Counted from the first letter of the stretch, positions 27,232-37,293 are shown. The stretch is 64,000 bases of DNA from Nocardioides sambongensis (GCF_006494815.1 NZ_CP041091.1:1701001-1765000); one strand, 5' to 3'. A program made the numbers and translations. The notes: a model not told the origin generated them from the sequence alone.

Positions 27232-29597
27232 ATGCCCGTCGATCGTCACTCCCGTTCCATGCTGCCGATCCCCGACCGGCCCCCGGCCGGCCTGACGACG
27301 TACGACGCCAAGGACCCGGACACCCGGTACCCCCGATCGAGCCACTCACTCCGCCTGCGGGTGCCCCGAACGTGCTGGTGATCCTGCTCGACGACGTCGG
27401 CTTCGGCGCGGCGAGCGCGTTCGGCGGACCGTGCCGGACCCCGACCGCGGAACGCCTGGCCGGCGATGGGCTGCGCTACAACCGGTTCCACACCACCGCG
27501 CTCTGCGCACCCACCCGTCAGGCGCTGCTGACCGGGCGCAACCACCACTCCGTGGGGATGGGCAGCATCACCGAGACCGCCACGTCGGCCCCCGGCAACA
27601 GCTCGTTGCGGCCGAACACCAAGGCTCCGCTGGCGATGACGCTCAAGCTCAACGGCTATTCGACCGCCCAGTTCGGCAAGTGCCACGAGGTGCCGGTCTG
27701 GCAGACCTCACCGATGGGACCGTTCGACGCCTGGCCCTCGGCCGGCGGCGGGTTCGAGACCTTCTACGGGTTCATCGGCGGGGAGAACAACCAGTGGGAC
27801 CCAGCGCTCTACCAGGGCACCACACCGATCGAGCCGCCGGCGACCCCCGAGGAGGGCTACCACCTCACCGAGGACCTGGCCGACCACGCGGTGGGCTGGA
27901 TGCGCCAGCAGAAGGCGCTGATGCCGGACAAGCCGTTCTTCGTCTACTTCGCGCCGGGTGCGACGCACGCGCCCCACCACGTGCCGCCGGAGTGGATCGC
28001 GCCCTACGCCGGCGCGTTCGACGACGGCTGGGACGTCCAGCGGGAGCGGACCTTCGCGCGTCAGAAGGAGCTGGGCGTGATCCCCGCCGACGCCGACCTG
28101 ACCCCACGCCACGACGAGATCCCCGCCTGGGACGAGATCGACGACGCGTTGAAGCCGGTGCTCGCCCGGCAGATGGAGGTCTACGCCGGATTCCTCGAGC
28201 ACACCGACCACCACGTCGGACGTCTGATCGACACCCTCGCCGAACTCGAGATCCTCGACGACACGCTCATCTACTACATCGTCGGCGACAACGGCGCCTC
28301 CGCCGAGGGCACCGTCAACGGCGCCTTCAACGAGATGGCGAACTTCAACGGCATGGCCGCGCTGGAGACCACCGAGTTCATGCTGGGCAAGATGGACGAG
28401 TTCGGGTCACCGACCTCCTACAACCACTACTCGGTCGGCTGGGCCTGGGCGATGAACACCCCGTTCCAGTGGACCAAGCAGGTCGCCTCGCACTGGGGCG
28501 GCACCCGCAACGGGACGATCGTGCACTGGCCGAACGGGATCGACGAGCCCGGCGCCGTACGGTCGCAGTTCAGCCACGTCATCGACGTCGCACCCACCAT
28601 CCTCGAGGCGGCCGGCCTGCCCGAGCCGACCATGGTCAACGGCGTCCAGCAGTCCCCGATCGAGGGCACCTCGATGCTCCCGACGTTCCGGGACGCCGCC
28701 GCGCCGGAGGCCCATGACCTGCAGTACTTCGAGATGTTCGGCAACCGGGGCATCTACCACCGCGGTTGGAGCGCGGTCACCAAGCACCGGACCCCGTGGG
28801 TGATGGTCGGCGGTGCCCTGCCCGCCTTCGACGACGACGTCTGGGAGCTCTACGACGGCTCCACCGACTACAGCCAGGCGCACGACCTCGCCGCCGAGCA
28901 CCCCGAGCTGCTGGCGAAGCTGCAGCGGCTGTGGCTGATCGAGGCCACCAAGTACCAGGTGCTGCCGATGGACGACCGGACCTCCGAGCGTCTCGAGCCG
29001 TCGATGGCCGGGCGCCCCACGCTGATCCGGGGCGACTCCCAACTGTTCTTCCCGGGCATGGGACGCCTCTCGGAGAACAGCGTGATCAGCATCAAGAACC
29101 GCTCGTTCGCGGTCACCGCGGAGGTCGACGTGCCGGACGGGCCGCTGAACGGGGTCCTGATCGCACAGGGTGGCCGCTTCGGCGGATGGACGTTCTACGT
29201 CAAGGACGGGTGCACGACGTTCGTCTACAACGTCCTCGGCATCCAGGAGTTCAGCGTCGCGGCCGAGCAGCCGGTGGCGGCGGGCCGGCACCAACTGCGG
29301 GCCGAGTTCGCCTACGACGGAGGCGGGCTCGCCAAGGGCGGCACGCTGACGCTCTTCCACGACGGCGACCCGGTCGGCTCCGGCCGGATCGGGGCGACCC
29401 AGCCGATGGTCTTCTCCGCCGACGAGACCACCGACATCGGCTACGAGTCCGGCACCACGGTGACCGCGGACTACACCTCGGCCAGCAGCCGATTCACCGG
29501 CCGGCTGCACTGGGTGCAGCTCGACGTCGGCGCCGACGACCACGACCACTACATCGACCCGGCCGAGCGGCTGCGCGTCGCGCTGTCGCGCCAGTGA
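27232..29597 (+). CDS. Arylsulfatase-type sulfatase, with one frameshift
   Basis: About 788 residues when one C is added to the run at 27330-27334, joining AKDPDTRYPP to IEPLTPPAGAPNVLVILLDD. Sulfatases hydrolyse sulfate esters with a formylglycine made from Cys. The activating motif is CAPTRQALLTG (Cys codon at 27504). The metal-binding DD is in ILLDDVGFGAAS, and further motifs are TLKLNGYSTAQFGKCHE and YIVGDNGASAEG. After the catalytic domain, an about 200-residue C-terminal beta-rich part follows, as in large PF00884 arylsulfatases of soil actinobacteria. No signal peptide is seen. Confidence 0.85.
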
Positions 29598-29618
29598 GCT
29601 CTCGGAGCAAGGGGCAGG

Positions 29619-30320
29619 TCAGACGAGTTTGGGGTAGAAGAGCAGCAGCCCGGCGCAGATCACGAACCCGATCGCGCCGATGATGATGAAGCCCCACTGC
29701 GCCCGCGGGTTCCGCATCCGACCCGACATCGCGCCGAAGAACAGGATGGTGGCGAAGGCGACGGTCAGCACCGTGTAGTTGTCGCCCCGCTGGTTGTTGC
29801 GCAGCGCCTCGGCGTACTTGGAGTCGGCGCGGGCGTCGGCGGCGGCGGAGTCCGCCAGCTCGGGGATCGCGTACTCCTCCATCTCGAACGGCGTGGAGGG
29901 CGCGTCGGGGTTCTTCAGCGGCTTGGACTCCAGCCACACCGGGAACGTGGTCGCCAGCGGCTCCGGGAAGCGTGCGGCGAGGAAGTCGGCCAGCACCTCG
30001 TCGTCGGCCTGGTAGGCCGCCAGCCACTGCCCGAACAACGAGACCTGCACCGACTGCTTGCGGTTGGCGACCGCCTCCAGCCGCGCGGCCTCGATCCGGG
30101 CCGTCGAAGCCTGCGAGAACGAGATCGACATGGCCCCGCCCCACTTGCTGGCCTGGAACCCGGTCCAGGCGGTGACGATCGCGGTCACCGCGAGCAGGAC
30201 GACGGCGGTGAACTCGCGCCAGTCGGTGGTGCTGGCCGGCTTCTCCACCGGAGCCGGTGCGTGGACGGTCGCCCCGGGACCGCCGGCCGGGGGCTCGGCA
30301 GGGGCATCTGCAGTGGTCAC
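29619..30320 (-). CDS. DUF4337-family membrane protein
   Basis: A 233-residue protein. The GTG at 30320 behind GAGGAGG is preferred over an ATG at 30377. One helix near the N-terminus (about 35-55, FTAVVLLAVTAIVTAWTGFQ) carries the DUF4337 signature, then WGGAMSISFSQAST. A long charged helical region follows, then two C-terminal helices (about 180-200 and 208-228). The function is unknown. It is convergent with the sulfatase, 21 bases apart. Confidence 0.75.
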   Translation of the reverse strand: MTTADAPAEPPAGGPGATVHAPAPVEKPASTTDWREFTAVVLLAVTAIVTAWTGFQASKWGGAMSISFSQASTARIEAARLEAVANRKQSVQVSLFGQWLAAYQADDEVLADFLAARFPEPLATTFPVWLESKPLKNPDAPSTPFEMEEYAIPELADSAAADARADSKYAEALRNNQRGDNYTVLTVAFATILFFGAMSGRMRNPRAQWGFIIIGAIGFVICAGLLLFYPKLV

Positions 30321-30471
30321 GGGTCCTCCTCGCATCGACACGACAAGCCCGTGGCTGTGCAGCTGCGGGAAGGACATGATGACTCCTCCGGGCCCCGGCG
30401 CGCACGCACTTCTCCGGCGGGTCGAGCAGCGTGGCAGTCTGGGGACACCGTCGACGTCGGGAGGAGCGCGC

Positions 30472-31644
30472 GTGGGAGCGGGTCATCACCGACAGCCGGC
30501 CCCGGAGTCCAGGGCGGTACGACGAGCCGCGCTGGCCGTGATCGCACCGGTCGCCGTGCTGACCCTGGTGGCACTGATCTGGATGTGGCCGTCCCAGGAC
30601 TTCCGCACCGACGCGCCCACCTCCGCCGACGAGGTGACCGGCACCGTCGCGTCGATCGACCCGGAGCCCTGCGCGGAGCAGCTGCCCGACGACGTGAACG
30701 GCTGCGGCGCAGCGACCGTGCGGCTCGACGACGGCGACGACGTCGAGGTCCCGCTGCCCAACGGGTCGGGCGCGCCCGAGATCGCCGAGGGCGACGACGT
30801 GGTCCTGGTGCACAGCGAGTCGCCCGACGGGGCGACGTACGGGATCGTGGACCACCAGCGGGGTGCGGGCCTGTGGCTGCTGCTGCTCGCCTTCGTGCTG
30901 GCGCTGCTCGCGTTCGGCCGGTGGCGTGGCCTGACCGCACTCATCGGCCTCGGCGTCAGCTTCGTGATCCTGCTCCTCTTCGTGGTGCCGGCGATCCTCT
31001 CCGGCGACCCGCCCGTGGCGGTGGCGATCGTGGGGTCGTCCGCGATCGTGCTCTCCGTCCTCTACCTGACCCACGGGTTCTCGCTGACCACCACCCTGGC
31101 CGTGCTCGGCACGCTGACGAGTCTGGTGCTCACCGGGCTGCTCGGCGCGGCGGCCACCGTCGGGCTCCACCTCACCGGCATCACCGACGACGTCTCCTCC
31201 TCGGTCGGGAGCAGCTATGGCGTGGACATGACCGGGCTCCTGCTCGCCGGGATCATCATCGGATCCCTGGGCGTCCTCGACGACGTCACCGTCACCCAGG
31301 CCGTCACCGTCGCCGAGCTCGCCGAGGCCCACCAGGAGTACCGGCCGCGCCAGGTCTACGCCGCAGCGATCCGGATCGGCCGCTCCCACATCGGCTCCGT
31401 GGTGAACACGATCGTGCTGGCCTACGCCGGCGCCTCGTTGCCGCTGCTGGTGCTCACCATCGCCAGCAACGACTCGCTCGGCTCGATGGTGACCGACCAG
31501 TACGTCGCGCAGGAGATGGTGCGCAGCGTGGTGGCGACGATCGGGCTGATCGCGGCGGTGCCGATCACGACCGGTCTCGCCGCGGTCGCGCTGCGCGGAC
31601 GATCAGCTCCGCGACCCGCTCGGCACTCCCCCAGGAGAGCGTGA
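30472..31644 (+). CDS. YibE/F-family membrane protein
   Basis: A 390-residue protein with a GTG start behind GGAGG. One N-terminal helix (about 20-42), an extracytoplasmic domain with EVTGTVASI and PCAEQ-CG, then seven or eight helices including LLLAFVLALLAFGRWRGL and the conserved GSLGVLDDVTVTQA and GRSHIGSVVNTIVLAYAGA. These are typical of the YibE/F family, putative transporters with unknown cargo. The last about 80 bases overlap the convergent oxidase gene, and the Arg/Pro-rich tail may be an artefact. Confidence 0.85.
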   Translation: MGAGHHRQPAPESRAVRRAALAVIAPVAVLTLVALIWMWPSQDFRTDAPTSADEVTGTVASIDPEPCAEQLPDDVNGCGAATVRLDDGDDVEVPLPNGSGAPEIAEGDDVVLVHSESPDGATYGIVDHQRGAGLWLLLLAFVLALLAFGRWRGLTALIGLGVSFVILLLFVVPAILSGDPPVAVAIVGSSAIVLSVLYLTHGFSLTTTLAVLGTLTSLVLTGLLGAAATVGLHLTGITDDVSSSVGSSYGVDMTGLLLAGIIIGSLGVLDDVTVTQAVTVAELAEAHQEYRPRQVYAAAIRIGRSHIGSVVNTIVLAYAGASLPLLVLTIASNDSLGSMVTDQYVAQEMVRSVVATIGLIAAVPITTGLAAVALRGRSAPRPARHSPRRA

Positions 31645-32566
31645 CGCCGGCACCGCCGTGGCCGTAGCAGGCGTACACCCGCAGCCGGCTCCCCTCGGCG
31701 GCGACCGGCCCGACCCGCAGCGTGGGCCGGGTCGGGCGCAGCCCGGCCGAGCGCCCGATCACCTCCGCTCCGGTGAGCCCGGGGACCAGTTCGACCGCCC
31801 GGCGCAGGATGGCGGCCTCCGTCTCCGGGTCGCAGTGCAGGTCGGTGAGCCCCTCCTCGGCGGTGCCGCCGCAGACCACGTCCGTCCGGCGCGGCAGCAC
31901 GTAGGTGAGGCCGTCGGGATGGTCGTCGTCGACGATCCACTCCCGCAGCCCGGGATTGCGCAGCCGGACCACCTGGCCGCGCACCGGCACCACCGAGGCG
32001 TCGTCGCCGAGGATCCGGCCCGAGCCGCCCCCGGCCGCGACGACCACCGTGCCGGCACCGGTGAGCTCGGCCGCAGCGTGCGGGGAGTCCACTTCCGCCG
32101 TGCGCATCTCGACGCCGGCTCGTCGTACCTGCCCGGTGAGCCAGGCCAGGTAGACCGGCATCGTGACCAGGGGCAGCCGGGTGCGGACCGCGCCGCTGGC
32201 CCCGGCCGGAAGGTCGCGCTCAGCGACCTCGCGGTGCTCGGTGACGACGCGGGTCCACGCGCGGTCGGGCTCGGCGGTGCGCTCCACGACCAGCCCCTCG
32301 CGCAGGTCGACCCCGGCACTCGGCTCGGCCGCCGCCACCTCCTCGAACCGGCGCAGTGACCGCTCCAGCAGGCGCTCGCCGTCCGCGGCGCCGTCGACCC
32401 GGTAGGGGAACCAGAGCCCGCCGGCGACGGCGGAGACCGTGTCGGCGGCCGACTCCCGGGCGACGAGCACGACCGGGACGCCCCGCTGCGCGAGCTCGTG
32501 CGCGACGCTGAGTCCGACGACTCCCCCGCCCACGACGCAGACACGCTCGCCCGGGCCGGTGGTCAC
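31565..32566 (-). CDS. FAD-dependent D-amino-acid-oxidase-like enzyme
   Basis: A 333-residue flavoprotein. The Rossmann motif VCVVGGGVVGLSVAHELAQRG is at about residues 9-29. AGGLWFPYR near 48 and the C-terminal R-x-G(L)RPTRPTLRVG and CYGHGGAGVTLSWGSA motifs match D-amino-acid oxidases, which convert D-amino acids to keto acids with release of peroxide and ammonia. Its start overlaps the DUF2252 stop codon as ATGA (32563-32566), so it ends a three-gene operon. Confidence 0.85.
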   Translation of the reverse strand: MTTGPGERVCVVGGGVVGLSVAHELAQRGVPVVLVARESAADTVSAVAGGLWFPYRVDGAADGERLLERSLRRFEEVAAAEPSAGVDLREGLVVERTAEPDRAWTRVVTEHREVAERDLPAGASGAVRTRLPLVTMPVYLAWLTGQVRRAGVEMRTAEVDSPHAAAELTGAGTVVVAAGGGSGRILGDDASVVPVRGQVVRLRNPGLREWIVDDDHPDGLTYVLPRRTDVVCGGTAEEGLTDLHCDPETEAAILRRAVELVPGLTGAEVIGRSAGLRPTRPTLRVGPVAAEGSRLRVYACYGHGGAGVTLSWGSAERVAELIVRAARPRRDRS

Positions 32567-33885
32567 GTCGCCGCCAGCCCGGCGATCTCTCCCGCCCGGA
32601 ACGCCTCGACGAAGAGCGCGTGGTCGTGGCGAGCGGTCTCGGCGTAGGCCACGCCGAAGTCGACGACATCGGCGACGAACTCCGCACGCCGGTCGCCGAT
32701 CACGGCGAGGATCGCCTCCTCGACCTGGAAGTCGACCAGGTCCTCGTCGCTGTCCTCGTCCGAGGCACAGTGCACCTTCGCCGTGGCACGACCGAGATCA
32801 GCCAGCAGCGGGGCCATCTGCTCGGGCTCGGTGATCTCGGCCCACTCCAGGTCGCTCTCGTACGGCGACAGCTCGGCCACCACGAAGCCCACGTCGTCGA
32901 TCGTGGTCCATCCCAGGAACTGGTCGGTGTGTGCCTGCAGCGCCCGCGGGCTGACCACCGTGCGGTGTCCGTCGTGCTCGAAGAGGCCGGCGGCGCGCGG
33001 GTCGTCGACCACCCGGCTGGCCGCGGGCCGGTTGCCCTGCTTGAGGCTCAGCACGATGTCGTTCTCCAGCGCCTGGTCGAACCCCTCGATCAGCACGTTG
33101 TAGGCGGGCAGGCCGGCGCTGCCGATGCCGAACCCGGTGGTGGCCACCACGTCCTTGACGTCGTAGAACACCGCCCGGGTGGAGCGTCGGGCCGGCGGGA
33201 TCGTCTCCAGGTAGCGCTGGAACGCCGCCACCACCTTCGAACGCTGCGCGGCGTCGAGGTGCCGCGCCTTGTCACTGTCCCTGAAGCGACGCTCGTGGTC
33301 GTGCACCTCGGTCATCTGGTCCAGGAGCGCGAACCGGGTGCGCCCGCGCGCCTGCTGCAGCAGCCGGTGCACCGGTCCGTCCGTGTTGTCCAGGCGCAGC
33401 GCGAACTCGCCGAGGTCGTCGTCGGTGCGGGCGTAGCGGTCGACCTGGTCCATGTAGGCCTCCACATAGTCGGTGGCCAGCCGCCGGATCCGGTCCTCCG
33501 GGAAGGCCTTCTGCCAGCACATCAGCGCGAGGCTGGCCACGAACCGGCGCAGGTCCCAGGAGAAGTGGCCGAGGTAGGCCTCGTCGAAGTCGTTGACGTC
33601 GAAGACCAGGACGCCCTCGGAGTTCATGTAGGTGCCGAAGTTCTCCGTGTGCAGGTCTCCGTGGATCCAGACCCGGCCGGTCCGGTCGTCGGCCCAGGGG
33701 TCCTCCTCCGCGGCGACGTCGGCGAAGAAGACGCAGGCGGAGCCGCGGAAGAAGGCGAACGGATCGGCGGCCATCTTGCGGAACTTGGTGCGGAACCCGC
33801 GAGGATCGGCCTCCAGGAGATCCGCGAAGGCCTCGGTCAGGGCGTCGACCACCCGGCGCCGACGCTCGACGTCTGCCGTGCTCAT
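32563..33885 (-). CDS. DUF2252 protein (kinase-like fold)
   Basis: A 440-residue protein. Typical DUF2252 motifs are present: DPFAFFRGSACVFFAD, VWIHGDLHTENFGTYMNSEG, FDVNDFDEAYLGHFSWDLRRF. HGDLHTENFG and DVNDFDE resemble the catalytic and metal loops of aminoglycoside-phosphotransferase-like kinases. The substrate is unknown. It is joined by 4-base ATGA overlaps to both the MFS gene (33882-33885) and the oxidase gene (32563-32566), so the three are made together. Confidence 0.85.
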   Translation of the reverse strand: MSTADVERRRRVVDALTEAFADLLEADPRGFRTKFRKMAADPFAFFRGSACVFFADVAAEEDPWADDRTGRVWIHGDLHTENFGTYMNSEGVLVFDVNDFDEAYLGHFSWDLRRFVASLALMCWQKAFPEDRIRRLATDYVEAYMDQVDRYARTDDDLGEFALRLDNTDGPVHRLLQQARGRTRFALLDQMTEVHDHERRFRDSDKARHLDAAQRSKVVAAFQRYLETIPPARRSTRAVFYDVKDVVATTGFGIGSAGLPAYNVLIEGFDQALENDIVLSLKQGNRPAASRVVDDPRAAGLFEHDGHRTVVSPRALQAHTDQFLGWTTIDDVGFVVAELSPYESDLEWAEITEPEQMAPLLADLGRATAKVHCASDEDSDEDLVDFQVEEAILAVIGDRRAEFVADVVDFGVAYAETARHDHALFVEAFRAGEIAGLAAT

Positions 33886-35113
33886 GCTCCGACCCTAGTC
33901 GGGCGCGGAGTCCGCGCCGCCGCGTGCGCCAGGACGGCGGCGACCAGGCCGGCGACCAGCGGCACCGCCATCGCCGCGGTGAGGCTGGTGGCGTCGGAGA
34001 GCGCCCCGATGGCGGGCGAGGTGAACAGGAAGCCCAGACGCATCAGCCAGCCGATCACCGCGATCCCGGTGCCCTCCGGCAGACCGGGGATCCGGGCTGC
34101 CGCGGCGAAGGCGGCGGGGACCAGGGTGGCGCAGCCGAGACCGGCCAGCGCGAAGCCGAGGAACGCCAGCGGATAGACCGGCGCCACGATGACCAGCGCC
34201 GAGCCGGCGGCGATCAGCAACCCGCCGGCGCGAGCGACCACGTCGCGACCCCACCGGTCGGTCATCGGATCGCCCAGGAGGCGCCCGACGAACTGGGCAC
34301 CGAGCACCACGGTGAGTCCCAACCCGGCCAGCTCGGCCGGTGCACCCGCCTCCTGCCCGAGGAAGAGCACCACCCAGTTGTTGGCGACGTCCTCGACCAG
34401 CGCGCCGCAGATCGCCAGCAGCACCAGCGGGGCGAGCAGTCGCCAGGCCCGGCGCCGGGCCTGGCGGCTGCCCGCCGGGTGGGCGTCGGCGTGCTCCTGC
34501 TGGTGCCGGTCGCGCAGGTCGTCGCGCACGGCGTTCGGCACCACGGCGAGCGCGCTGCTGACCACGGCCAGCGCACCCCAGACCACGCCGTTGACCAGCA
34601 TCTGGGCGCCCAGCCCGACGTCGGCGGCCGCGCAGCCGGCCCCGATCAGGCCGCCGCTGGCGGCACCGATGCTCCACACCGCGTGCAGCGAGTTCATGAT
34701 CGACCGCCCGCGCCACTGCTCGACCACCACACCCTGGACGTTCTGCGCAGTGTCCACGATCGCGTCGAACGCACCCACCAGGACCATCGTCGCCGCGAAC
34801 AGCCAGACCAGCGCGCCGCCCGCGGTCCCCAGCGCACCGGCCACCGCCAGCGCCGCGGCGATCGCGACCGAGCCGGCGGCGGTGACCACCACCGCGCCGT
34901 ACCGGCGGACCACGGCCCCGCAGCCGGTGCCGCGACGACCGCGCCCAGTGGCACGGAGATCACCAGCAGGCCGAACTGGCTGTTGCTGAGGTCGAAGGCC
35001 GCCTTGATCTCCGGGTAGCGCGGCAGGAGCATCGCGCACAGCACCCCGTTGGTGAAGAACATCAGCGAGACCCCGACGCGGGCGCGTCCGGGGGTCGGGT
35101 GGGAGCGCAGCAC
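33882..35113 (-). CDS. MFS transporter, with one frameshift
   Basis: About 410 residues when one base is added to the run at 34916-34919, joining ...LGAVVAAPAAGA to VVRRYGAVVVTAAG. About twelve helices are present. Motifs include LPRYPEIKAAFDLSNSQFGLLV in the first loop, DPMTDRWGRDVVARAGG between helices 8 and 9, and EGTGIAVIGWLMRLGFLFTSPAIGAL. This matches YbjJ-like MFS permeases. The cargo could be a D-amino acid or related compound given the operon partners, which is inference. The GTG start has TAGGTT six bases upstream. Confidence 0.8.
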
Positions 35114-35119
35114 CGGGTG

Positions 35120-35125
35120 AACCTA
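35120..35125 (-). promoter_or_regulatory. -10 box of the leaderless MFS operon
   Basis: TAGGTT on the minus strand, six bases before the GTG at 35113. Confidence 0.55.
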
Positions 35126-35186
35126 CCCGGTCGCGGCGGAGCGGGCGGAAGTGCGCCCGGGGCTCGACCGCTCGCTCCGTCGCGGC

Positions 35187-35218
35187 TCTATCACTCGATA
35201 GAATCACCTGATAGATTC
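35187..35218. promoter_or_regulatory. Operator-like dyads before the DUF35/thiolase operon
   Basis: TCTATC-ACTC-GATAGA (35187-35202) overlaps GAATC-N8-GATTC (35201-35218), ending seven bases before the first ATG. The AT-rich island stands out in GC-rich surroundings. It may be a site for the TetR protein encoded in the operon (40466-41152). Confidence 0.5.
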
Positions 35219-35225
35219 CGCGGCC

Positions 35226-35705
35226 ATGAGCACGAGTCTGACCGCGCCGTACACGACCGCGTTCGACTTCGAGCGGACCGTCGGACCGCGGATCGGGGTC
35301 TTCCTGGCGGGCCTGCGAGAGCGGCGGCTGCTGGGGGTGCGCGGCTCCCGGGGTCGCGTCCTCTGCCCGGTCGCGGAGTTCGACCCGGTGACGGCCGAGG
35401 CGACCGGGGACTACGTCGAGCTCGACCCGGTCGGCACCGTCACCGCCTGGACCTGGGTGGATCCGCGTCCCGCCGATCCACTCGACTCCCCCTTCGCCTG
35501 GGCGCTGGTCCGCATCGACGGGGCGGACGACTCCTTCTTCCACCGGGTCGACACCGGCGGCGACCCGAGCCTGCTGTCGTCCGGCCTGCGGGTGCGGGTG
35601 CGCTGGGCCGCCGAGACGGTGGGATCGATCGAGGACATCGTCTGCTTCGAGCCGGTCACGGACGACGAGCCGTCCGGGAGCGCACCGAGCGGGAGCGCAC
35701 CGTGA
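35226..35705 (+). CDS. DUF35 OB-fold protein without a zinc ribbon
   Basis: A 159-residue protein. Its OB-fold (about residues 40-140; YVELDPVGTVTAWTWV, FAWALVRIDGADDSFFHRV) matches the ChsH2-type DUF35 acyl-CoA-binding family. The N-terminal zinc ribbon is degenerate: the segment reads RLLGVRGSRGRVLCPV, where relatives have CxxC pairs. DUF35 proteins bind thiolase-like or hydratase partners. Its TGA overlaps the GTG of the next gene. The missing cysteines imply a structural change or loss of metal. Confidence 0.8.
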   Translation: MSTSLTAPYTTAFDFERTVGPRIGVFLAGLRERRLLGVRGSRGRVLCPVAEFDPVTAEATGDYVELDPVGTVTAWTWVDPRPADPLDSPFAWALVRIDGADDSFFHRVDTGGDPSLLSSGLRVRVRWAAETVGSIEDIVCFEPVTDDEPSGSAPSGSAP

Positions 35706-36214
35706 GCAGCGTCCGCCCGTCGACCGCGACCGACCTGCCGGCCCCGGTGCGCACGATCAGCGCACCGTTCCACGTCGACTACACCTACGTGGCCGGGGTG
35801 GGCCGATCGGTCTACCTGCGCGGGATGGCCGAGCGGAGGTTCCTGGCCCGGCGCTGCCCCGGGTGCGGCCAGGTCTACTTCCCGGCCCCCCAGCACTGCG
35901 CACGCTGCCTCCAGGTCCTCGACCCGCCCTTCGAGATCCCCGGCACGGGCGCCGTCTCGACCTTCTGCATCGTCAACCTGCCCTTTCCCGGTCAGCTCGT
36001 CGAGCCGCCCTACGTGGTCGCCTACATCAACCTGGACGGCACCGGGAACAAGCTGCAGCACCGGGTCCTGGAGGTCGCGCCCGGCGACGTCGCCGTCGGG
36101 ATGCAGGTCGAGCCGGTCTGGACCGACGACGACCGACTCGAGCCGTCCCTGGCCAGCGTGCGCTACTTCCGGCCGGCCGACCCGGCGCTGCGGGACGGGG
36201 GCCACGATGCGTGA
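35702..36214 (+). CDS. Zn-ribbon OB-fold (DUF35) protein
   Basis: A 170-residue protein starting with GTG at 35702. An intact rubredoxin-like zinc ribbon, RRCPGCGQVYFPAPQHCARC, spans about residues 50-69. The OB-fold follows (GTGAVSTFCIVNLPF, PPYVVAYINLDGTGNKLQHRV). In steroid side-chain degradation, such proteins partner with Ltp2-type aldolases or ChsH1. Here it is followed by a thiolase-like gene that overlaps it by eight bases, so they probably form one complex. Confidence 0.85.
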   Translation: MSSVRPSTATDLPAPVRTISAPFHVDYTYVAGVGRSVYLRGMAERRFLARRCPGCGQVYFPAPQHCARCLQVLDPPFEIPGTGAVSTFCIVNLPFPGQLVEPPYVVAYINLDGTGNKLQHRVLEVAPGDVAVGMQVEPVWTDDDRLEPSLASVRYFRPADPALRDGGHDA

Positions 36215-37292
36215 GGTGGGTGTGGTCGCCTTCGCCCAGTCAGACTGCCTGGCCGCCAACCGGGGCGACGACATGGCCGACATCCTGGCGCCGGTGATCG
36301 CGGAGGCGGTCGCCTCGCTGGGCATCGAGCGCAGCGACATCGACTTCTTCTGCTCCGGCAGCCACGACTTCCACGAGGGCCGGACCTTCGCCTACATCGA
36401 GTCCCTCGACTCGGTGGGTGCCTGGCCACCGATCTCGGAGTCCCACGTCGAGATGGACGCCGCGTGGGCGGTCAACGAGGCGTGGTCGTGGCTCCAGCTC
36501 GGCGAGGGCGACGTCGCGCTGGTCTACGGGATCGGCCGGGGCTCGCTGGCCACCGACCCGGACCAGGTCAGCCACACCTTGCTGGACCCCTACTACCTGG
36601 CGCCGTTGCACCCCCACCGGCACGCCATCGCCGGGCTGCAGGCGCAGGCACTGCTCGCCGCCGGCGTGACCACCGAGGCCGCCCTGGCCCAGGTGGTGGC
36701 ACGCAGCCTCGCCGCGGCCCTCGGCAACCCGCACGCGCAACGGTCCGGCAGCCACGCCGTGCACGACCTGCTGGCCCAGCCCTACGTCGCCAGCCCGCTG
36801 CGCGCACACGACGCGGCCCCGCTGGGCGACGCGGCCGCCGTGCTGGTGCTGGCGGCCGGCGACCGGGCCCGGGAGCTGGCCGCACGGGCGGGTCGACGAC
36901 CGGCCTGGATCCGGGCGATGGACCACCGGATGGCGACCCACTACCCCGGCTCCCGGGACCTGACCCGCCTGGAGACGGTGGAGGTCGCCGCGCAGCGCGC
37001 GACCCGGATGGCGGGCTTCGCGCCGGCCGACGTCGACGTGGCCGAACTGCACACCGAGTACAGCCACGCCGAGCCGATGCTGGTGCAGGCGCTCGGCCTG
37101 CCCGTCGGCACCACGCTCAATCCGTCCGGCGGGCCGCTGGCCGGCAACCCGACCACGGCCACCGGGCTGATCCGGCTGGGTGAGGCGGCCGACCGCATCG
37201 CCGACGGCTCGGCGCGTCGCGCGCTGGCGCACGCCACCTCCGGCCCGGCGCTGCAGCACAACATGGTCAGCCTGCTCGAGGGCGAGGAGTGA
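36207..37292 (+). CDS. Thiolase-like protein lacking the catalytic cysteine (Ltp2/SCP-x like)
   Basis: A 361-residue protein of the thiolase superfamily. It starts MREVGVVAFAQSDC and ends with NPSGGPLAGNPTTATGLIRLGEA and ALAHATSGPALQHN. At the place of the thiolase nucleophile it reads ESHVEMDAAWAVNEAW with no Cys, as in the lipid-transfer or aldolase subgroup. Such proteins with a DUF35 partner perform retro-aldol cleavage in steroid side-chain catabolism. The start overlaps the DUF35 gene. The aldolase assignment is inference. Confidence 0.8.
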   Translation: MREVGVVAFAQSDCLAANRGDDMADILAPVIAEAVASLGIERSDIDFFCSGSHDFHEGRTFAYIESLDSVGAWPPISESHVEMDAAWAVNEAWSWLQLGEGDVALVYGIGRGSLATDPDQVSHTLLDPYYLAPLHPHRHAIAGLQAQALLAAGVTTEAALAQVVARSLAAALGNPHAQRSGSHAVHDLLAQPYVASPLRAHDAAPLGDAAAVLVLAAGDRARELAARAGRRPAWIRAMDHRMATHYPGSRDLTRLETVEVAAQRATRMAGFAPADVDVAELHTEYSHAEPMLVQALGLPVGTTLNPSGGPLAGNPTTATGLIRLGEAADRIADGSARRALAHATSGPALQHNMVSLLEGEE

Positions 37293-37293
37293 G

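Noticed and set aside
31565..31644. A frameshift in the last 80 bases of the YibE/F gene where it overlaps the oxidase gene
   Set aside because: No alternative frame gives a better family-like ending, so the overlap is kept as read, with a note.
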